Shown here piece by piece: positions 39,509 to 49,873 of a stretch of 64,000 nt of DNA (the stretch's first letter is position 1; the number at the start of each line of letters is the position of its first letter). Under the pieces are notes generated by a model. The model saw only the letters and a list, made by a program, of their open reading frames with translations. It made no database searches and was not told where the DNA came from. The stretch is from Zelonia costaricensis (lineage: Eukaryota; Euglenozoa; Kinetoplastea; Trypanosomatida; Trypanosomatidae). A program made the translations under genes and the position numbers. Location: NCBI GenBank assembly GCA_030849075.1, contig JASAOO010003527.1:1-64000 (forward strand), given 5' to 3'.

Positions 39509-40534
39509 TCAGTCCACGCGCCGGCGCTTGCGGCCGCGACGCTCGTACATGTTGTGGCCGGCGCCGCGCACCACCGGCGGGTCCAGCCACGTGCGCATGC
39601 GGTTGCACACGAACCGCCGCTCGCGCACCCCCTCAGCGTTCGTCGGGGCGCGCCGGTTGGCGTCGATGCGGGCCAGTGTGAGTGTCACGTTCGCCACAAG
39701 TCGCAGCGCCTTTGGGCGGAGCTGCGGCGGCAGGTTGGCCACCAAGTCACAGTTGCTGAGGAACCCCGTCGTCTTGATGGCAATGCCGCTGTCGTTGCCG
39801 CGCCGGCTGCCGAGCCTGGCGACGTCGGCCGGGTCCATGATGGAGAGCTTGGCAACGCTGCCCGTGATGGCGAAGAGCTGCGAGGTGATGCCGGTGCCAA
39901 GGAAGGCGCACAGGTTCGGGCAGATGAGGGGCATCGAGCACTGAATGTACTCGAGGAAGGTTTGCTTTGCCATCTCGAGGTTCTCCAGCTCCTCGCACGC
40001 CTCAAGCACGCGGCTCAGTTCCTCTGGAGTCAGCTCCCGCCCAGCCGTCGTGGACGCGCAAGCCACCACCACCACCAGCAGCTGCGACGGAACGAGCTCG
40101 TCTAGCTGGGCAACGGCGGAAGTGAGGTCAACACTGTTTTGGATGATCTTCACCACCTTGGCGTACAAGACACTGTCAGACAAGAACATGGCGAGCTCGG
40201 GAAAGCGCGCGCTGTACTGCGCGCGCAGGAAGACGTGCACGCGGCCCTTCTCCACCTCGATGCGGAGAACCAGCGCGCTGCAGTCGGACACGTACTGGTA
40301 CTCCGGATCGTCAGACGGGATCGCGTTCTTGCCCTTACCGCTGGCCTGCTCGTAGTCGTTCAGACGACTCAGCATAGCGCTGAGGTAGGAGGAGCGCAGC
40401 AGCTTCGTCACCTCCGTCACGCTGCCGTAGCGCAGCGCGTCGTCGTCGCTAAGGAGAGCCGCCTCAGTCGCCTCGTACGCCGGAATCTCCTCCGGCACGA
40501 CCACCGTCACGTGGGCATCGAACCCCTCGTCCAT
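39509..40534 (-). CDS. PRP31: pre-mRNA splicing factor PRP31 (U4 snRNP)
   Basis: 341 codons from the ATG at 40534. The central NOSIC/Nop region is clear: LSRVLEACEELENLEMAKQ, FLEYIQCSMPLICPNLCAFLG, GSVAKLSIMDPADVARLGS, then LVANLPPQLRPKALRLVANV and LTLARIDA. In order and wording these follow eukaryotic PRP31, including the LPPxLRxKAxRLV helix that contacts the 15.5K protein on U4 RNA. The chain is shorter than human PRPF31 (499 residues); most of the C-terminal PRP31 domain is missing, leaving a basic end (MYERRGRKRRRVD) that may serve as a nuclear signal. In trypanosomatids the U4/U6.U5 snRNP acts mainly in trans-splicing of the spliced leader. Nop56, Nop58 and PRP31 share the fold, but the order of motifs favours PRP31. 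Confidence 0.82.
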   Translation of the reverse strand: MDEGFDAHVTVVVPEEIPAYEATEAALLSDDDALRYGSVTEVTKLLRSSYLSAMLSRLNDYEQASGKGKNAIPSDDPEYQYVSDCSALVLRIEVEKGRVHVFLRAQYSARFPELAMFLSDSVLYAKVVKIIQNSVDLTSAVAQLDELVPSQLLVVVVACASTTAGRELTPEELSRVLEACEELENLEMAKQTFLEYIQCSMPLICPNLCAFLGTGITSQLFAITGSVAKLSIMDPADVARLGSRRGNDSGIAIKTTGFLSNCDLVANLPPQLRPKALRLVANVTLTLARIDANRRAPTNAEGVRERRFVCNRMRTWLDPPVVRGAGHNMYERRGRKRRRVD

Positions 40535-41290
40535 CTCGACGGCTCGGCGGGGAGGGAGGCGGGGGGGGGGGAGGCGTCGTGCTCCAAAGCAGAAAAAAAA
40601 AGAGAACTGTGAAGGCGAGAGGGTCTAGGCAGTACGCCAGCACGATGCCGCCTCGGGTGGGTGAAACAGCGCCCAGGACTGGTCCGTCGATGTGCACGAA
40701 TGTGTGTGACGGGGAAGACGTGCGGCAGGTAGCACGAGTCTGTCTCCAGTGTTCGGCACTACGGTAGTCGAGGTCAACACCGAACAGGAATCACAGTTTG
40801 GGAAGGAGTTCGATGCGGTGCAGTTGGAGGCACGAGCAAGCACGGACGCAGCAGCAGGCAAATCCATTCATAAAACACGACACCGGTGTTCGCGCATCCG
40901 TCCTCGCTGCGGTACGCGCGGCCGTCAGCGGTACAGTGCATTGCGCAGTAAAGCCGCTTTTTTTTTTTCACCGATGAGAATGTCAAGGGCGGAGCGAAGT
41001 GGATGTGACGGGTAGTGGGCATCATTCGGCGCCCCCTCCCCACCCCTCCCACGCCGTCCCCCCCATCGCTTGACAAATGATTTCCTTGCTTGCTTCTTTG
41101 CCTGTTCGCTTGGGTTGAGCTCCTCGCTGACGCACGTGGCGCGTGTTCAGGGGAAAAGGTGTAGTGTACATGCCCGCGTCAGTTTGGCGCACCGACGTGT
41201 GCGAGCGGTCACGACTGGGAGTCCGTCCTCTGACGCGCGTCTCTGCCGCGTGGCGCGGCGCACCGGTGTGGGTGGGCGTTGAGAAGGAGC
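40535..41290. other. intergenic spacer
   Basis: Purine tracts at 40547-40575 and 40591-40606 on the plus strand are the likely splice signal for PRP31, within 15-70 bases of its ATG. A T10 run sits at 40960-40969. No gene seen. Confidence 0.6.
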
Positions 41291-42520
41291 CTACGCTTTG
41301 GAAGGGGCGCGGACGGGCATCAGGGAGCTTTGCTGCAGCCGGCGCTCCGCTAGCTTCCAATCCGTGCGGCGGCGAAGGAGGTTGGCACGGCGCCTCTCGT
41401 CATCCCCCTTCTCCGTGAACTGCTTCTTGGCGAGCTGGTAGGCCGCGTACGCTGCCGCCTCCTCGAGCAGCAAGCGCAGCTCTGCCTCCCCGCCCGTTTT
41501 CGCATTGCCACCCTGCATGAGAGCGGCGCTGCACTCCCGGGGCTTCACAAGCCCGCGCTCCACGAGGATGCGCCACGCTGCGGGCTGCGCCGCATTAATG
41601 ACGTGGTCCATCACCGTCCTCGACGACCCCACGACGGACTCGGCGACGATGTAGCCGAGATCCACGAGTCGGCTGAACAGGAAGCACTGCGCCGCAGACA
41701 TGCGCTGGTCCAGCGGCAGTGTGGCCTCGAGTACCGCCGGCAGCGCGGCACGCAGTGCGGCCGCCACGTCGAAGTCAAAGGCGATCGGCAGCGCCCCCGC
41801 TGCTGTGCCGTCGCACTCGAGCGCGTCCAGCAGCACCGCGAGGAGACGCACGTTCTGCTCCGTCGCGGCTGTTGTCCACACCTGCGGCGGCTCTGCCTCA
41901 CCACACGCCGCGTCGACGAGCTCGCGGTAGAGCGGGACGAGGTACCGCACCACCGCCAACTGTCGGGCGCTGTGGGCGAGAAAGAGAGTCGATCGGCCGG
42001 CGAGGCCGGAGCGCTGGCCCGACGCGGCGGGCGACTCGGGCTGGGTCGGGTCCAGCGGCTGGGCGCCGAGGTCGCTCAGCAGGCGAACGCACTCGACGTG
42101 ACCGTGCCGCGCGGCGAGGTGGATGGGCAAGAGGCCGGCCGCGTTTGCCTCGTCGATGGCGCACCCGCACTCCGTGGAGAGGACGCCGAGCATGGCGGAA
42201 AGGCCGAGGCTCGCCGCCACGTGCGCGGCGCCGTTACCGGCGGCGTCGCGGAGGCGCGGGATCTGGGCGGCGTCGATGTTCGGCGGCGCGGCGACTTCCA
42301 CGTCGAGGCCCTTGTCCGGCCCCCCGCCCGCAAGGGAGCGAATCTGCCGCACCAACCGGATGCGCCGCATGCCGGGGCTCACGTCGAAGGGGTTGTCGCC
42401 GCGCACAACGATGAGCAGCGCAGCGAGGTCGTTGGCGGCGACGATATCGAACAAGTTGCGCGGCGGAAGCTTGAATGCCGGCGCGGCAACCTCTGGCGGC
42501 GCCTCGACCATGTTTGCCAT
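41291..42520 (-). CDS. ankyrin-repeat protein
   Basis: 409 codons from the ATG at 42520 (a second ATG is three codons on). Two ankyrin units are visible at about residues 93-158: DAAGNGAAHVAASLGLSAML and AAGLLPIHLAARHGHVECVRLLSDLGA, and weaker units probably flank them, for example LFDIVAANDLAALLIVVRGDNPFD near the start. The second half is helical, Ala/Leu-rich and includes AAAYAAYQLAKKQF and a basic RRRANLLRRRTDWKLAERRL near the C-terminus. Ankyrin repeats bind other proteins; no enzymatic domain accompanies them, so a scaffold role is all that can be said. No signal peptide or membrane segment is present. Confidence 0.75.
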   Translation of the reverse strand: MANMVEAPPEVAAPAFKLPPRNLFDIVAANDLAALLIVVRGDNPFDVSPGMRRIRLVRQIRSLAGGGPDKGLDVEVAAPPNIDAAQIPRLRDAAGNGAAHVAASLGLSAMLGVLSTECGCAIDEANAAGLLPIHLAARHGHVECVRLLSDLGAQPLDPTQPESPAASGQRSGLAGRSTLFLAHSARQLAVVRYLVPLYRELVDAACGEAEPPQVWTTAATEQNVRLLAVLLDALECDGTAAGALPIAFDFDVAAALRAALPAVLEATLPLDQRMSAAQCFLFSRLVDLGYIVAESVVGSSRTVMDHVINAAQPAAWRILVERGLVKPRECSAALMQGGNAKTGGEAELRLLLEEAAAYAAYQLAKKQFTEKGDDERRRANLLRRRTDWKLAERRLQQSSLMPVRAPSKA

Positions 42521-43174
42521 TCACTCGTGAGAAGCACTCCGCGGCGCGCCTCGCGACGGCACCGAGAACGGTGGATATCCGTTGCAGTACCTCCGCCCTC
42601 CTCGCCGCGTTGCTCTCACAACTCGTGTGCGGCGTGAGGGAATCGCGCCCCGGGGAGTGAGCTAGGGGACACGAAGTGCGTCAGCGAGCGGCTTGAGTGA
42701 CAACAGGTCAGTGCTAGTTGAGCACGCGTTGCGGTTCTGTCAGCGATTTTGTGACATCGGCGGGTGGGGCGGTCATGAAGGTGATGTAGTGTGTAGGCGT
42801 GCGTACCCGAGTCCCGGCAACGCGACGCACAAGTTGCGCACGGATAGATACAAGGGGGAAGTGCAGGAATGGGAAGAGGTTGCAGTAGAGAGCTGCGAGG
42901 CACTAGTCTCCTCTCCACCACGTGAGGGAGATGCGCCAAGGAAACACATCCCAGCCACTCGAGCATTGCGAGTACACAGAGTCATCGAGGTGGGCCACAT
43001 CCTGCCTCATGAGGGCTGCGTCTTCGTATGTTTTTCTTGCCCTCCTTCCTTGTGGCGGCAGTACGAGCACTGAAGGGAGCAAGCACCGGTGCGCCGAGAG
43101 AAGCCCGAAAGGCAAAAGCGGCAAGTCTTCCTTGTGGCTCGACGGAACGGGGAGGAGAGGGGAGGGTGCCTTTA
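42521..43174. other. intergenic spacer
   Basis: No gene, no strong splice tract and no notable repeat. Pyrimidine signals above the ankyrin gene are weak by eye. Confidence 0.5.
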
Positions 43175-44140
43175 TCAGTCGTCCGTCCCCCAGCCGCTGC
43201 TGAGGCTTCGCTCGCTGTAGCCGTCTTCGCAGAACATGCCGTAGGTGTGCCGCGAAGCTGCCTGGTGCTCGACTCGTCGCCTGGTGGAAGAAGTGGAAAC
43301 GTCGGCGGCGCACTCGGCGTGCCGCTGGCCTTCCGAGTCGGCGCTGGGGTCATCGACATCGTCCGGGTAGTCGTTGCCGGAGAAGTCCTCCGCGTTGCTG
43401 TCGTACTCGTCGTCTTTGCGGTGGTCGGGGTAGCAGTAGAGGTCCGCCGTCGCCTCGCCCGCCGCCTCCACGCAGAGGTCCTCGTCGAACTCCTGCAGCA
43501 GCCGCCACATCGTGCCGTCTGCGTCGCCTCCCACCACGCCCCACGGCGACGGCCCACTCTCCACTACCGCGGCGACGGCAGCCGTGACGTCGGAGACGCG
43601 CGTGGTGCGGCGCTGCGGGGCCAGAAAGTAACACGGCACCCCCGCCGCGTCGGCGTCACGCTCGCGCTTGAGGAGGCTCGCCTCGACCGGCAGCGGTGCG
43701 GCTTCCGTCACGGCGAAGTCGCCGAACGCCTCCACCAACGCGTCGGTCTCGGTGGCCCGGGCGTCGAGCACAAAGAGATCTGCCGCGGCAGCGCTGCTGC
43801 TGCCGACGTCGCCACACTCGATGACGACGCACGGCCCCGCCAGTGTCACCCGCTCCACCACCCGCGCCTGCGTTTGGGGCGCCGCTGGCCCGGGTCCGCC
43901 TGCGGGCACCGTTGAAACCCCGGCGCGGCGTAGGCGGCGGAAGAGGAGGTTGGTGCGGGCGGCGAAGGCATGGTGCAGGAGGGCGGGCGGGGCACCCATC
44001 GCTGCCGTGTCCCAGCGCACGCGAACGTGGGTAGACTGCGGCGCCTCTTCCACGAAGCCCTCACGACCGCGCTTGCGGCCCACCTTCAGGTACACGCGCG
44101 GTGCCGCCTCCGCGACCACATCCAGTGGACGAGGATCCAT
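43175..44140 (-). CDS. Iwr1/SLC7A6OS-like RNA polymerase II import factor
   Basis: 321 codons from the ATG at 44140 (MDPRPLDVVAEAAP); the frame reaches 44179 only via a TTG. The N-terminus has RVYLKVGRKRGREGFVEEA, like the basic KRKR segment that opens Iwr1 proteins. Near residues 243-261 an acidic patch reads DDEYDSNAEDFSGNDYPDD, the defining Iwr1 motif (D-S-N-x-E-D-x-x-x-N-D-Y-P-D/E). Between them lies an Ala/Val-rich variable region. In yeast Iwr1 binds assembled RNA polymerase II and carries it into the nucleus. In a trypanosomatid, where transcription is polycistronic, such a factor would act on the whole polymerase pool. The C-terminal 60 residues are Ser/Arg-rich. Only the two motifs support the call, but the second is highly specific. 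Confidence 0.75.
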   Translation of the reverse strand: MDPRPLDVVAEAAPRVYLKVGRKRGREGFVEEAPQSTHVRVRWDTAAMGAPPALLHHAFAARTNLLFRRLRRAGVSTVPAGGPGPAAPQTQARVVERVTLAGPCVVIECGDVGSSSAAAADLFVLDARATETDALVEAFGDFAVTEAAPLPVEASLLKRERDADAAGVPCYFLAPQRRTTRVSDVTAAVAAVVESGPSPWGVVGGDADGTMWRLLQEFDEDLCVEAAGEATADLYCYPDHRKDDEYDSNAEDFSGNDYPDDVDDPSADSEGQRHAECAADVSTSSTRRRVEHQAASRHTYGMFCEDGYSERSLSSGWGTDD

Positions 44141-45403
44141 CGTGGGCGGTGATATGTTAAAAGCTCTGACTGGACCCAAACCGCGTTGACCCAGAGCCGC
44201 TTGCCAGGCAATTGGGAGAGAGGACTAAGTGAAAGGCGCCCTTGTGTCTGAACGCTGCCACACTCTTGTCAGGAGCGCCAGCGGCAGTTGTGGTGCCCTG
44301 TGACCCCGCGTTGGGGTCTCGCTGCAGGAGCCACTCAAACAAAAAAAACAGGAGCGAACGTTGGCGGAGACACCCAATCAATAAGGCGGGCGAGTGGCAG
44401 AGCGAAGCGTGACAAACGTGACGAATGCAGAGAGTTGAGGCGGGGAAGTGGTGCCGCAGGGGCGATCCGCAGGGAGCGGCTTTTGCAGAGCGTCTCCGTG
44501 CTCAATGAGCAGCTCGCGTGCGGCACCGTTGGGTGTGTGTTTTTGTGTTGCGCGGGGAGTCCCGGCTCGTGGGGAGGTCCGCAAGTCGGCTGCTCGAAGC
44601 GTCGCAACGGTAGCAGCAATGGCACAGCCGCCTCTCTCTCTTCGGGTGTCGAGTGCTGCTGCGTGTTGAGGTGGCAGGCGCTTGCTTTGGTGTGCATTCG
44701 TCGAAGTCCCTCCGCGTTGATGCGGGCGTTGCATCGTGATAGCTTGAAAGGGGAGGGGTGGGAGTTACCTGTGCGACTTTCACTGACGCACGTGTCGAGG
44801 CGCGGCTAAAGAAAAAGGCAGTTGGAAGACTGGCGGAGGGGGAGGGGGAGGGGGAGGGGGAGGGGGGGGGGTGACAACCGCAACGCGGCGCGGCGTTTAA
44901 CACTACAAAAGAAAACTTGAGCCCAATTTCTGGCCGGCCGACCCCCGTCCCCCTTCCCTGCACTCCCTTCCCCGTACGCACTGACAGCAGGCCACGAGCA
45001 AGTGCACACTTTTCAGCACATGCAGCCGACAGCCTTGCGCACTCACAGTGCGGCGTCATTCTACGTGTGCGCCACCGTCTGCGCCATCTCCTTTTCTTTT
45101 CGTTTCAGCGAAGCAGGAATATGTCAATGGAAACACTCACACAGGGGAGAAAAGAAGAACACGTGGACCCGTGTGGGAAACACAAAAGGAAGCGACAGAC
45201 ACTGGGATTGACACACACACACACAGTGGAAAGCGAATGGGGAGGAGGAGAGAGGAAAACTGGCGTGCGCCCTGTTCGAGTTCGCACGGGGAGCGGGGAA
45301 GGACAGCCGAAACGGCGAGCTCGCGTCGCGTGAGAGTGGCAAAGGCGGCGAAGGTGCACGTTGCAGCGGACGCACCGCTGCCAGCGCCGCCTGACCGCAT
45401 CTC
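44141..45403. other. intergenic spacer with GGGGGA minisatellite
   Basis: A short purine-only minisatellite of six-base G-rich units spans 44836-44871 on the plus strand, a perfect pyrimidine tract on the transcribed strand. A CA repeat lies at 45211-45223. Purine-rich DNA at 44214-44242 may be the splice tract of the Iwr1-like gene. No gene seen. Confidence 0.6.
44836..44871. repeat. GGGGGA minisatellite
   Basis: Six-base purine units in tandem, ending in a G10 run. On the transcribed strand it is pyrimidine only and could act as a processing tract. Confidence 0.85.
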
Positions 45404-46738
45404 TCAGCTCCCCTTGCGATTCGCTGCAGCGCCGCCGCCCTGACCATCGGACTTGCTCCCCAGGGCAGCCTCCTTCACCGCGGCCGACGGTGCGTTGAGC
45501 GGCATGAAGTCTGTCGTGCGCGGGCGCTGACAGCTTGTCACGATGGCGACAGTACCACTCACGACGCTGCAGATCGTCATGCCGAGCAGCAGGCACATGT
45601 TGAAGCCGGTGGTGGCGGAGAAGTGGCCGACAAAGTAGTCCTCGCAGCTCGTCAGCTGCGCGGTCGGCTCCTCCTTGAAATTCCTCGCGGCGAGCAAGCA
45701 GGCAGTGGAGAAGGTCGGCTGCTCAGCCTCCAGGTCGATGTCGGAGGCGACTGTACCACACTGCGCCAACGCGTCGTTTGTGATGGTCTCCAGCACGTCC
45801 GGTTCCCCGTGCCGGCGCTGCCGCCGCACGGCCGTGCCGTCGGCCCGCGTGACAAAGCACAGAGATCTCCACAGAGTCTCGTTTGTGAGCCACTCGCCTT
45901 CGCTGATGCCCAGATCTGACGTGTTGGTCACACAGCACGTACTGAAGCCCGAGCACGCAAACTTGCGCTCCAGTGTGCAGTGCTCGTCCGACTCCTCCAT
46001 GCGCTTGGCGAGCAGGAGGAGGTCCTTCACAGTCTCGTCCTGCCACGTGCGCAGCTGCCCGCCGCCAACGACGCTGGCGAGGAAGCAGAAGAGCCCCACA
46101 GACAGGAGCAGCGCCAAGGTGCCGTAGCCCACCAGCCACGTTGCTTGCCGCCGCCGCTCCGCACTCGCCAGCACCCACACGCCAACGCCGCTCAGTAGCA
46201 GTGCTGGTGGCAACATCGCGTCAAGTCCGTTTTGCAGCTTGCTCACCACATCCGGCATCCACGACTCAGGCAGCTCCGCCCCCTCCGTCGCGGCGACAAC
46301 GTCCACAACAGCAACGCCAATGCGGTCGGCAAGATCGGTGGTTAGGTGCGGCGCGATGAAGACGGCTGTGACGAGGCCGACCAGCGAGATGGAGAAGAGG
46401 ATGAGGGCCGACATGAGGGCCATCCCGGGCTCCGTCAGGGAATACTGGAACGCCTGCGCAAAGATGGCACCACAGCCACGAAACCGTGACATTGCAGTCG
46501 CCGACGACGAGGTGGGGAACGCAGAGGGGGCCGTCATCAACACAACCTCGTCGTCTCCCACAGTGGACGCGTTGCCGCGCGAAGAGTAGCTTTCTGGACG
46601 GCGCTGTTGGTGGGGCGACCACGCAACACACACCACTACCGGGTCACTCTCCGACTCCTTCGTAGCAGCCGGTGATGCTGCGCTGCGGCGGCCATCACCG
46701 CCTGCGGCGCGTCCGCCTTTCCCGTCCGATGCCAACAT
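45404..46738 (-). CDS. tetraspanin-like four-TM protein, copy 1
   Basis: 444 codons from the ATG at 46738. A soluble N-terminal region of about 100 residues precedes four hydrophobic segments at roughly 106-129, 176-192, 201-224 and 379-402. The 155-residue loop between the third and fourth carries many cysteines, including C254, C262, C268 and C269 in CTLERKFACSGFSTCC, then C294, C327, C347 and C365. A small first loop, a large cysteine-rich second loop with a CC pair and four membrane spans is the tetraspanin plan, although the canonical CCG triplet is not present. The next gene upstream in transcription (48281-49210) has the same plan and a shared C..7..CSG..CC element, so the two look like diverged tandem paralogues. 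The short tail after TM4 is cytosolic and Ala/Gly-rich. Confidence 0.68.
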   Translation of the reverse strand: MLASDGKGGRAAGGDGRRSAASPAATKESESDPVVVCVAWSPHQQRRPESYSSRGNASTVGDDEVVLMTAPSAFPTSSSATAMSRFRGCGAIFAQAFQYSLTEPGMALMSALILFSISLVGLVTAVFIAPHLTTDLADRIGVAVVDVVAATEGAELPESWMPDVVSKLQNGLDAMLPPALLLSGVGVWVLASAERRRQATWLVGYGTLALLLSVGLFCFLASVVGGGQLRTWQDETVKDLLLLAKRMEESDEHCTLERKFACSGFSTCCVTNTSDLGISEGEWLTNETLWRSLCFVTRADGTAVRRQRRHGEPDVLETITNDALAQCGTVASDIDLEAEQPTFSTACLLAARNFKEEPTAQLTSCEDYFVGHFSATTGFNMCLLLGMTICSVVSGTVAIVTSCQRPRTTDFMPLNAPSAAVKEAALGSKSDGQGGGAAANRKGS

Positions 46739-48280
46739 CAGCGGGCTAGCGTAGCCACCTTACGAGACAGAAAGTGGACGTGGCGAGGAAAAAAAAAAGC
46801 TCAGGTGTGCGTTCACGAACGCGAAAACCGCCCCGGCACGTCAGCGAAGCCGAACTGCGGGTGAGTTGGAGGTGCCCACAGTGCGTCCAGCGGCAAGTGG
46901 GCAGAGAGCAGAGAGAGGGGAGCCGTGGACGTGCCACAGCACCTCGACCCTAAACGTAGCACGGGATAGGCACGGGGGGGGGGGTCAAAGCGACGCGAGA
47001 GGAATCACTACGGCACAAGGAAGTGGCAAAGTGCAAGCACGGTTGGTGCCCTACAGGCGGTAGCTGGGAAAGAGAGCCTACGCACCGGGCCAGGACCAAC
47101 TCTGCGAATTGAAACACTTCGTACACACACACACACACAACAGAAAAAAAAGAACAATGCTGAAGTCAGGAAGAAGCGTGGTGGAGTCACGAGATTCACG
47201 CAGAGCGCTTCTTGTGTGATGAGCTTGCGCGGTGCCGAGGGAGGGAGGAGGGGGGGGGGGGGGCAGCGGCCAAGACTGTGAGTCACGTCACTGCGGACAG
47301 AAACACTAACGGAGATGAAAGAAAAAAAGACAGTGCACACTAAACACAACAAAAGGGAAAGGAGAACCACGCAACGCAAATGCGTGCACACGCGTCGTTG
47401 TAGTCACAGCTGAAGTGGGGTCGCCAACCGACGAAAGAAACGAAAATAGCGGAAAGCAGAGGATGGCACTGAACAAGATGAGCGGCGCGGCAATCTCGGT
47501 GCACTTACCGCCTCGAGGGGGACGAGCGACCGACGGGCTCTGCGCGTTGTGTGGTGCGGCGCGACGTGGTGTGCCGGGGATGTGCACCGGCGCGCAGCAG
47601 CACCGAGGAGACGCAGCGCTCGCCCTAGGACTATCTTTTTTATGGATGGGATGCCGTGCGAGAGGGGTATAGCAGAGACGCTCACGTCGAGGCACCGGGT
47701 CAGCTCGGGGCGTGAGGGCCACTTTCAATGAGGACACACGTGGCGCTGTGGAAAGTGCGAGTTCTTGTGTCACAGCAGCAGCACAGCGAGTGAGAGAGAG
47801 CGGATCAGCCGCGTGCACTATTCTGGCGTAGGAGGACAGAGTGCAGCCGGCGCTGGGTGGGATGCGTCGGGGTGATGCGGCGTGGGGCGTAAGACGGAGA
47901 GGAGGACAGCACAGGGGTACATTGAGGTTCGATAGGCGATGCACTGCATGACGGCGATTAAAGAGATTCACAGCGCGCGCCGCAAACCCGGACGCGACGC
48001 AGGCACGATGCCGCAGCGCCACCTCGCTGGTCGATTGTTCCTTTTGGGGAGCTTCTCCCGATGAGCGATGCGATCGTTTGGGGAAGACAGCGCGGCGGGA
48101 GCACGGCGAGAATAACTAAGCAGCAAAGCTCAGGGTGAGGAAAAAAAAAAGGGGAGCGCATCGGCGCATAACAACGCCTCATCCCCTCCCCCACCGCATG
48201 CTTTGGGTGCTGCGTTCGTGAATGCCGTGTCCTCCAAAGTGCGCGGTGGACTTCAGCCGCGAGAGGGTCCTGTCTCGCGA
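46739..48280. other. long intergenic spacer (1.5 kb)
   Basis: Holds G runs at 46975-46984 and 47250-47263, an AC repeat at 47121-47139 and A-rich purine runs at 46776-46799 and 47318-47330. No credible gene; the longest frames are low-complexity and would place reading frames across the homopolymers. Confidence 0.55.
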
Positions 48281-49210
48281 TCAAAAGCGGTGGTGCATCC
48301 GGTTGTCCATGGCCGGCGCACCGCACGACCGGATCAGCGCAACAGCGACGCAAAGAAACTCGAGCGCCGCCAACGCAAGCGGCAGCGGTGCAACGACGAG
48401 GTCCAGCCGCACTCGGTTTTGCAGCGGCCGCGCGCAGGTGCGCCTTTCCATGCCGGCATCGAGCGTGCACGCAGAGGCGCAGGTTCGCCGGGGCCAGTCC
48501 ACCACCTGCAGCGTCGTCGGGTCGTACGTCGTGCCGTTGGCGGCCTGAAGGAAGCAAGCCTTGTTGCCGGCTGCAGCCGACGTCGTCATTCCCTCGTCTA
48601 GGGGGGCACTGCGGCAGCAATTGCCGTCGCGCCAACCAGAGCACCGCAGCCGGCGCTGCGTGGCGCACGCCTCCGCCGGTCTCGTCTCCACAACGTCAAG
48701 CCAGCGCGCCTCGAGCCGCGCCTCACTCCGGCGGTTCGTCACGGCCGTGTACGTCGCTGCCGCACCGCACACCACGGCGTAGAGGAGCGCGAGCGCCAAG
48801 AATCCGCGCAGAAGGCGGGTGCGACTGGTGGTCAGCCAATTGGCCGCGCAGGCAAGGGCAGTCAGGGGCAACACCACCGCCGTCACCACAAGTGTGACGG
48901 TGCGGCGGCTGGGGCACACAGAGCTGCACGACGGAAACGCCTCCGACACGCAGAGGCCTCCGTGAACAAGGAGCGAAATTGCAATGAGCTCGGCTGCGAA
49001 CAGCATCGAAGAGATGGCGAGGCAGTATTTCTGCAAGCACTGCCGCGTGGGGTACTGGTTGCGGCGGGGCGTGCCGTTGATCAGCGTGTACACGTCGTTC
49101 ACCCAGTCCACATCGTCCACGGACTCCTCCATCTCCATCGCGGTGCTAGGGGAGTGGGCACCCACGCCATCCAGACCCTCCGGAAGGTGAGTGCGGTCCA
49201 AGATGCTCAT
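48281..49210 (-). CDS. tetraspanin-like four-TM protein, copy 2
   Basis: 309 codons from the ATG at 49210 (MSILDRTHLPEG). Hydrophobic segments lie at about 62-86, 104-125, 134-156 and 268-294, preceded by a 60-residue acidic N-terminus (MEMEESVDDVDW). The loop between the third and fourth segments has C182, C190, C198 and C199 in CATQRRLRCSGWRDGNCC, then C219, C244, C248 and C259, paralleling the loop of the neighbour at 45404-46738. Its first external loop also has cysteines (VSEAFPSCSSVCP). A tail of 15 residues follows TM4. Tetraspanins organise membrane partners; in trypanosomatids small four-TM families of this kind occur at the surface or flagellar pocket. The location is inferred. The shared cysteine frame is the main evidence of kinship. 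Confidence 0.66.
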   Translation of the reverse strand: MSILDRTHLPEGLDGVGAHSPSTAMEMEESVDDVDWVNDVYTLINGTPRRNQYPTRQCLQKYCLAISSMLFAAELIAISLLVHGGLCVSEAFPSCSSVCPSRRTVTLVVTAVVLPLTALACAANWLTTSRTRLLRGFLALALLYAVVCGAAATYTAVTNRRSEARLEARWLDVVETRPAEACATQRRLRCSGWRDGNCCRSAPLDEGMTTSAAAGNKACFLQAANGTTYDPTTLQVVDWPRRTCASACTLDAGMERRTCARPLQNRVRLDLVVAPLPLALAALEFLCVAVALIRSCGAPAMDNRMHHRF

Positions 49211-49873
49211 CTTCACAGCTACGAAAAAAAGGAGACGCACAGAGTGTGGGCTGTGTGGGGGACGTCGAGAACAGCGAAGAAACAAAGGTGAGTGCATCGA
49301 CGTCAGTGAAACACCGCGAACGCTTGCACGAGGTGGGGGTGGCAGCAGCGGCGTCAATAGGAGCGGCGGCGGCAGATGCAGCGCTGACAGCGCCATCCGT
49401 TCAAGTGCTGCAGTGTTTCCTTCACTTCTGCATGACCACATTCTGCCACGTCCTTCTTTTGGTGCAACGGCTTGCACTTAGCCTGGCCATGCACCGGCCC
49501 TGCCTTTGTGTGTGGGTGAGTGTGTCAAGAGCGCAGCACCTGACCGCTGTTTCTGTGAATGTGCGCTCCACCGCCCTCCAAGGAAGCGGACGTCCACGCG
49601 CAGGAGAAAAAAAAAAGAGCGCCAGCCTCTCTCCCCATCTGTGCCGCCCGCCATGCGCTGTTGTTGCGTTTAATTACGTGTTGTCTGAAACCGCGTGCTC
49701 GAGCGTGGCGACGTCAAAAAAAAAAAAAACGCGCGACGCCCTCGCTGGCCGTGAGTCGCTCCCTGCCACTCCCCCCCCCCCTCTCTCTTACCCCATCCCC
49801 TCCCTCTTTCCCCCCTCCCCCGCACAACGACCTGCCTCCTCGAGAGGCCGCACGCTGCGGCGCGGTCTGCTCG
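49211..49873. other. intergenic spacer with A14 run
   Basis: An A-rich run at 49223-49236 is the likely T-rich splice tract for the second tetraspanin-like gene. An A14 run is at 49716-49729 and pyrimidine-rich plus-strand DNA at 49765-49822. No gene seen. Confidence 0.55.

Noticed and set aside
47306..48022. Minus-strand frame of 238 codons in a spacer
   Set aside because: Starts in no credible context, His/Arg/Ser/Pro-rich and ending in splice-type sequence; no domain.
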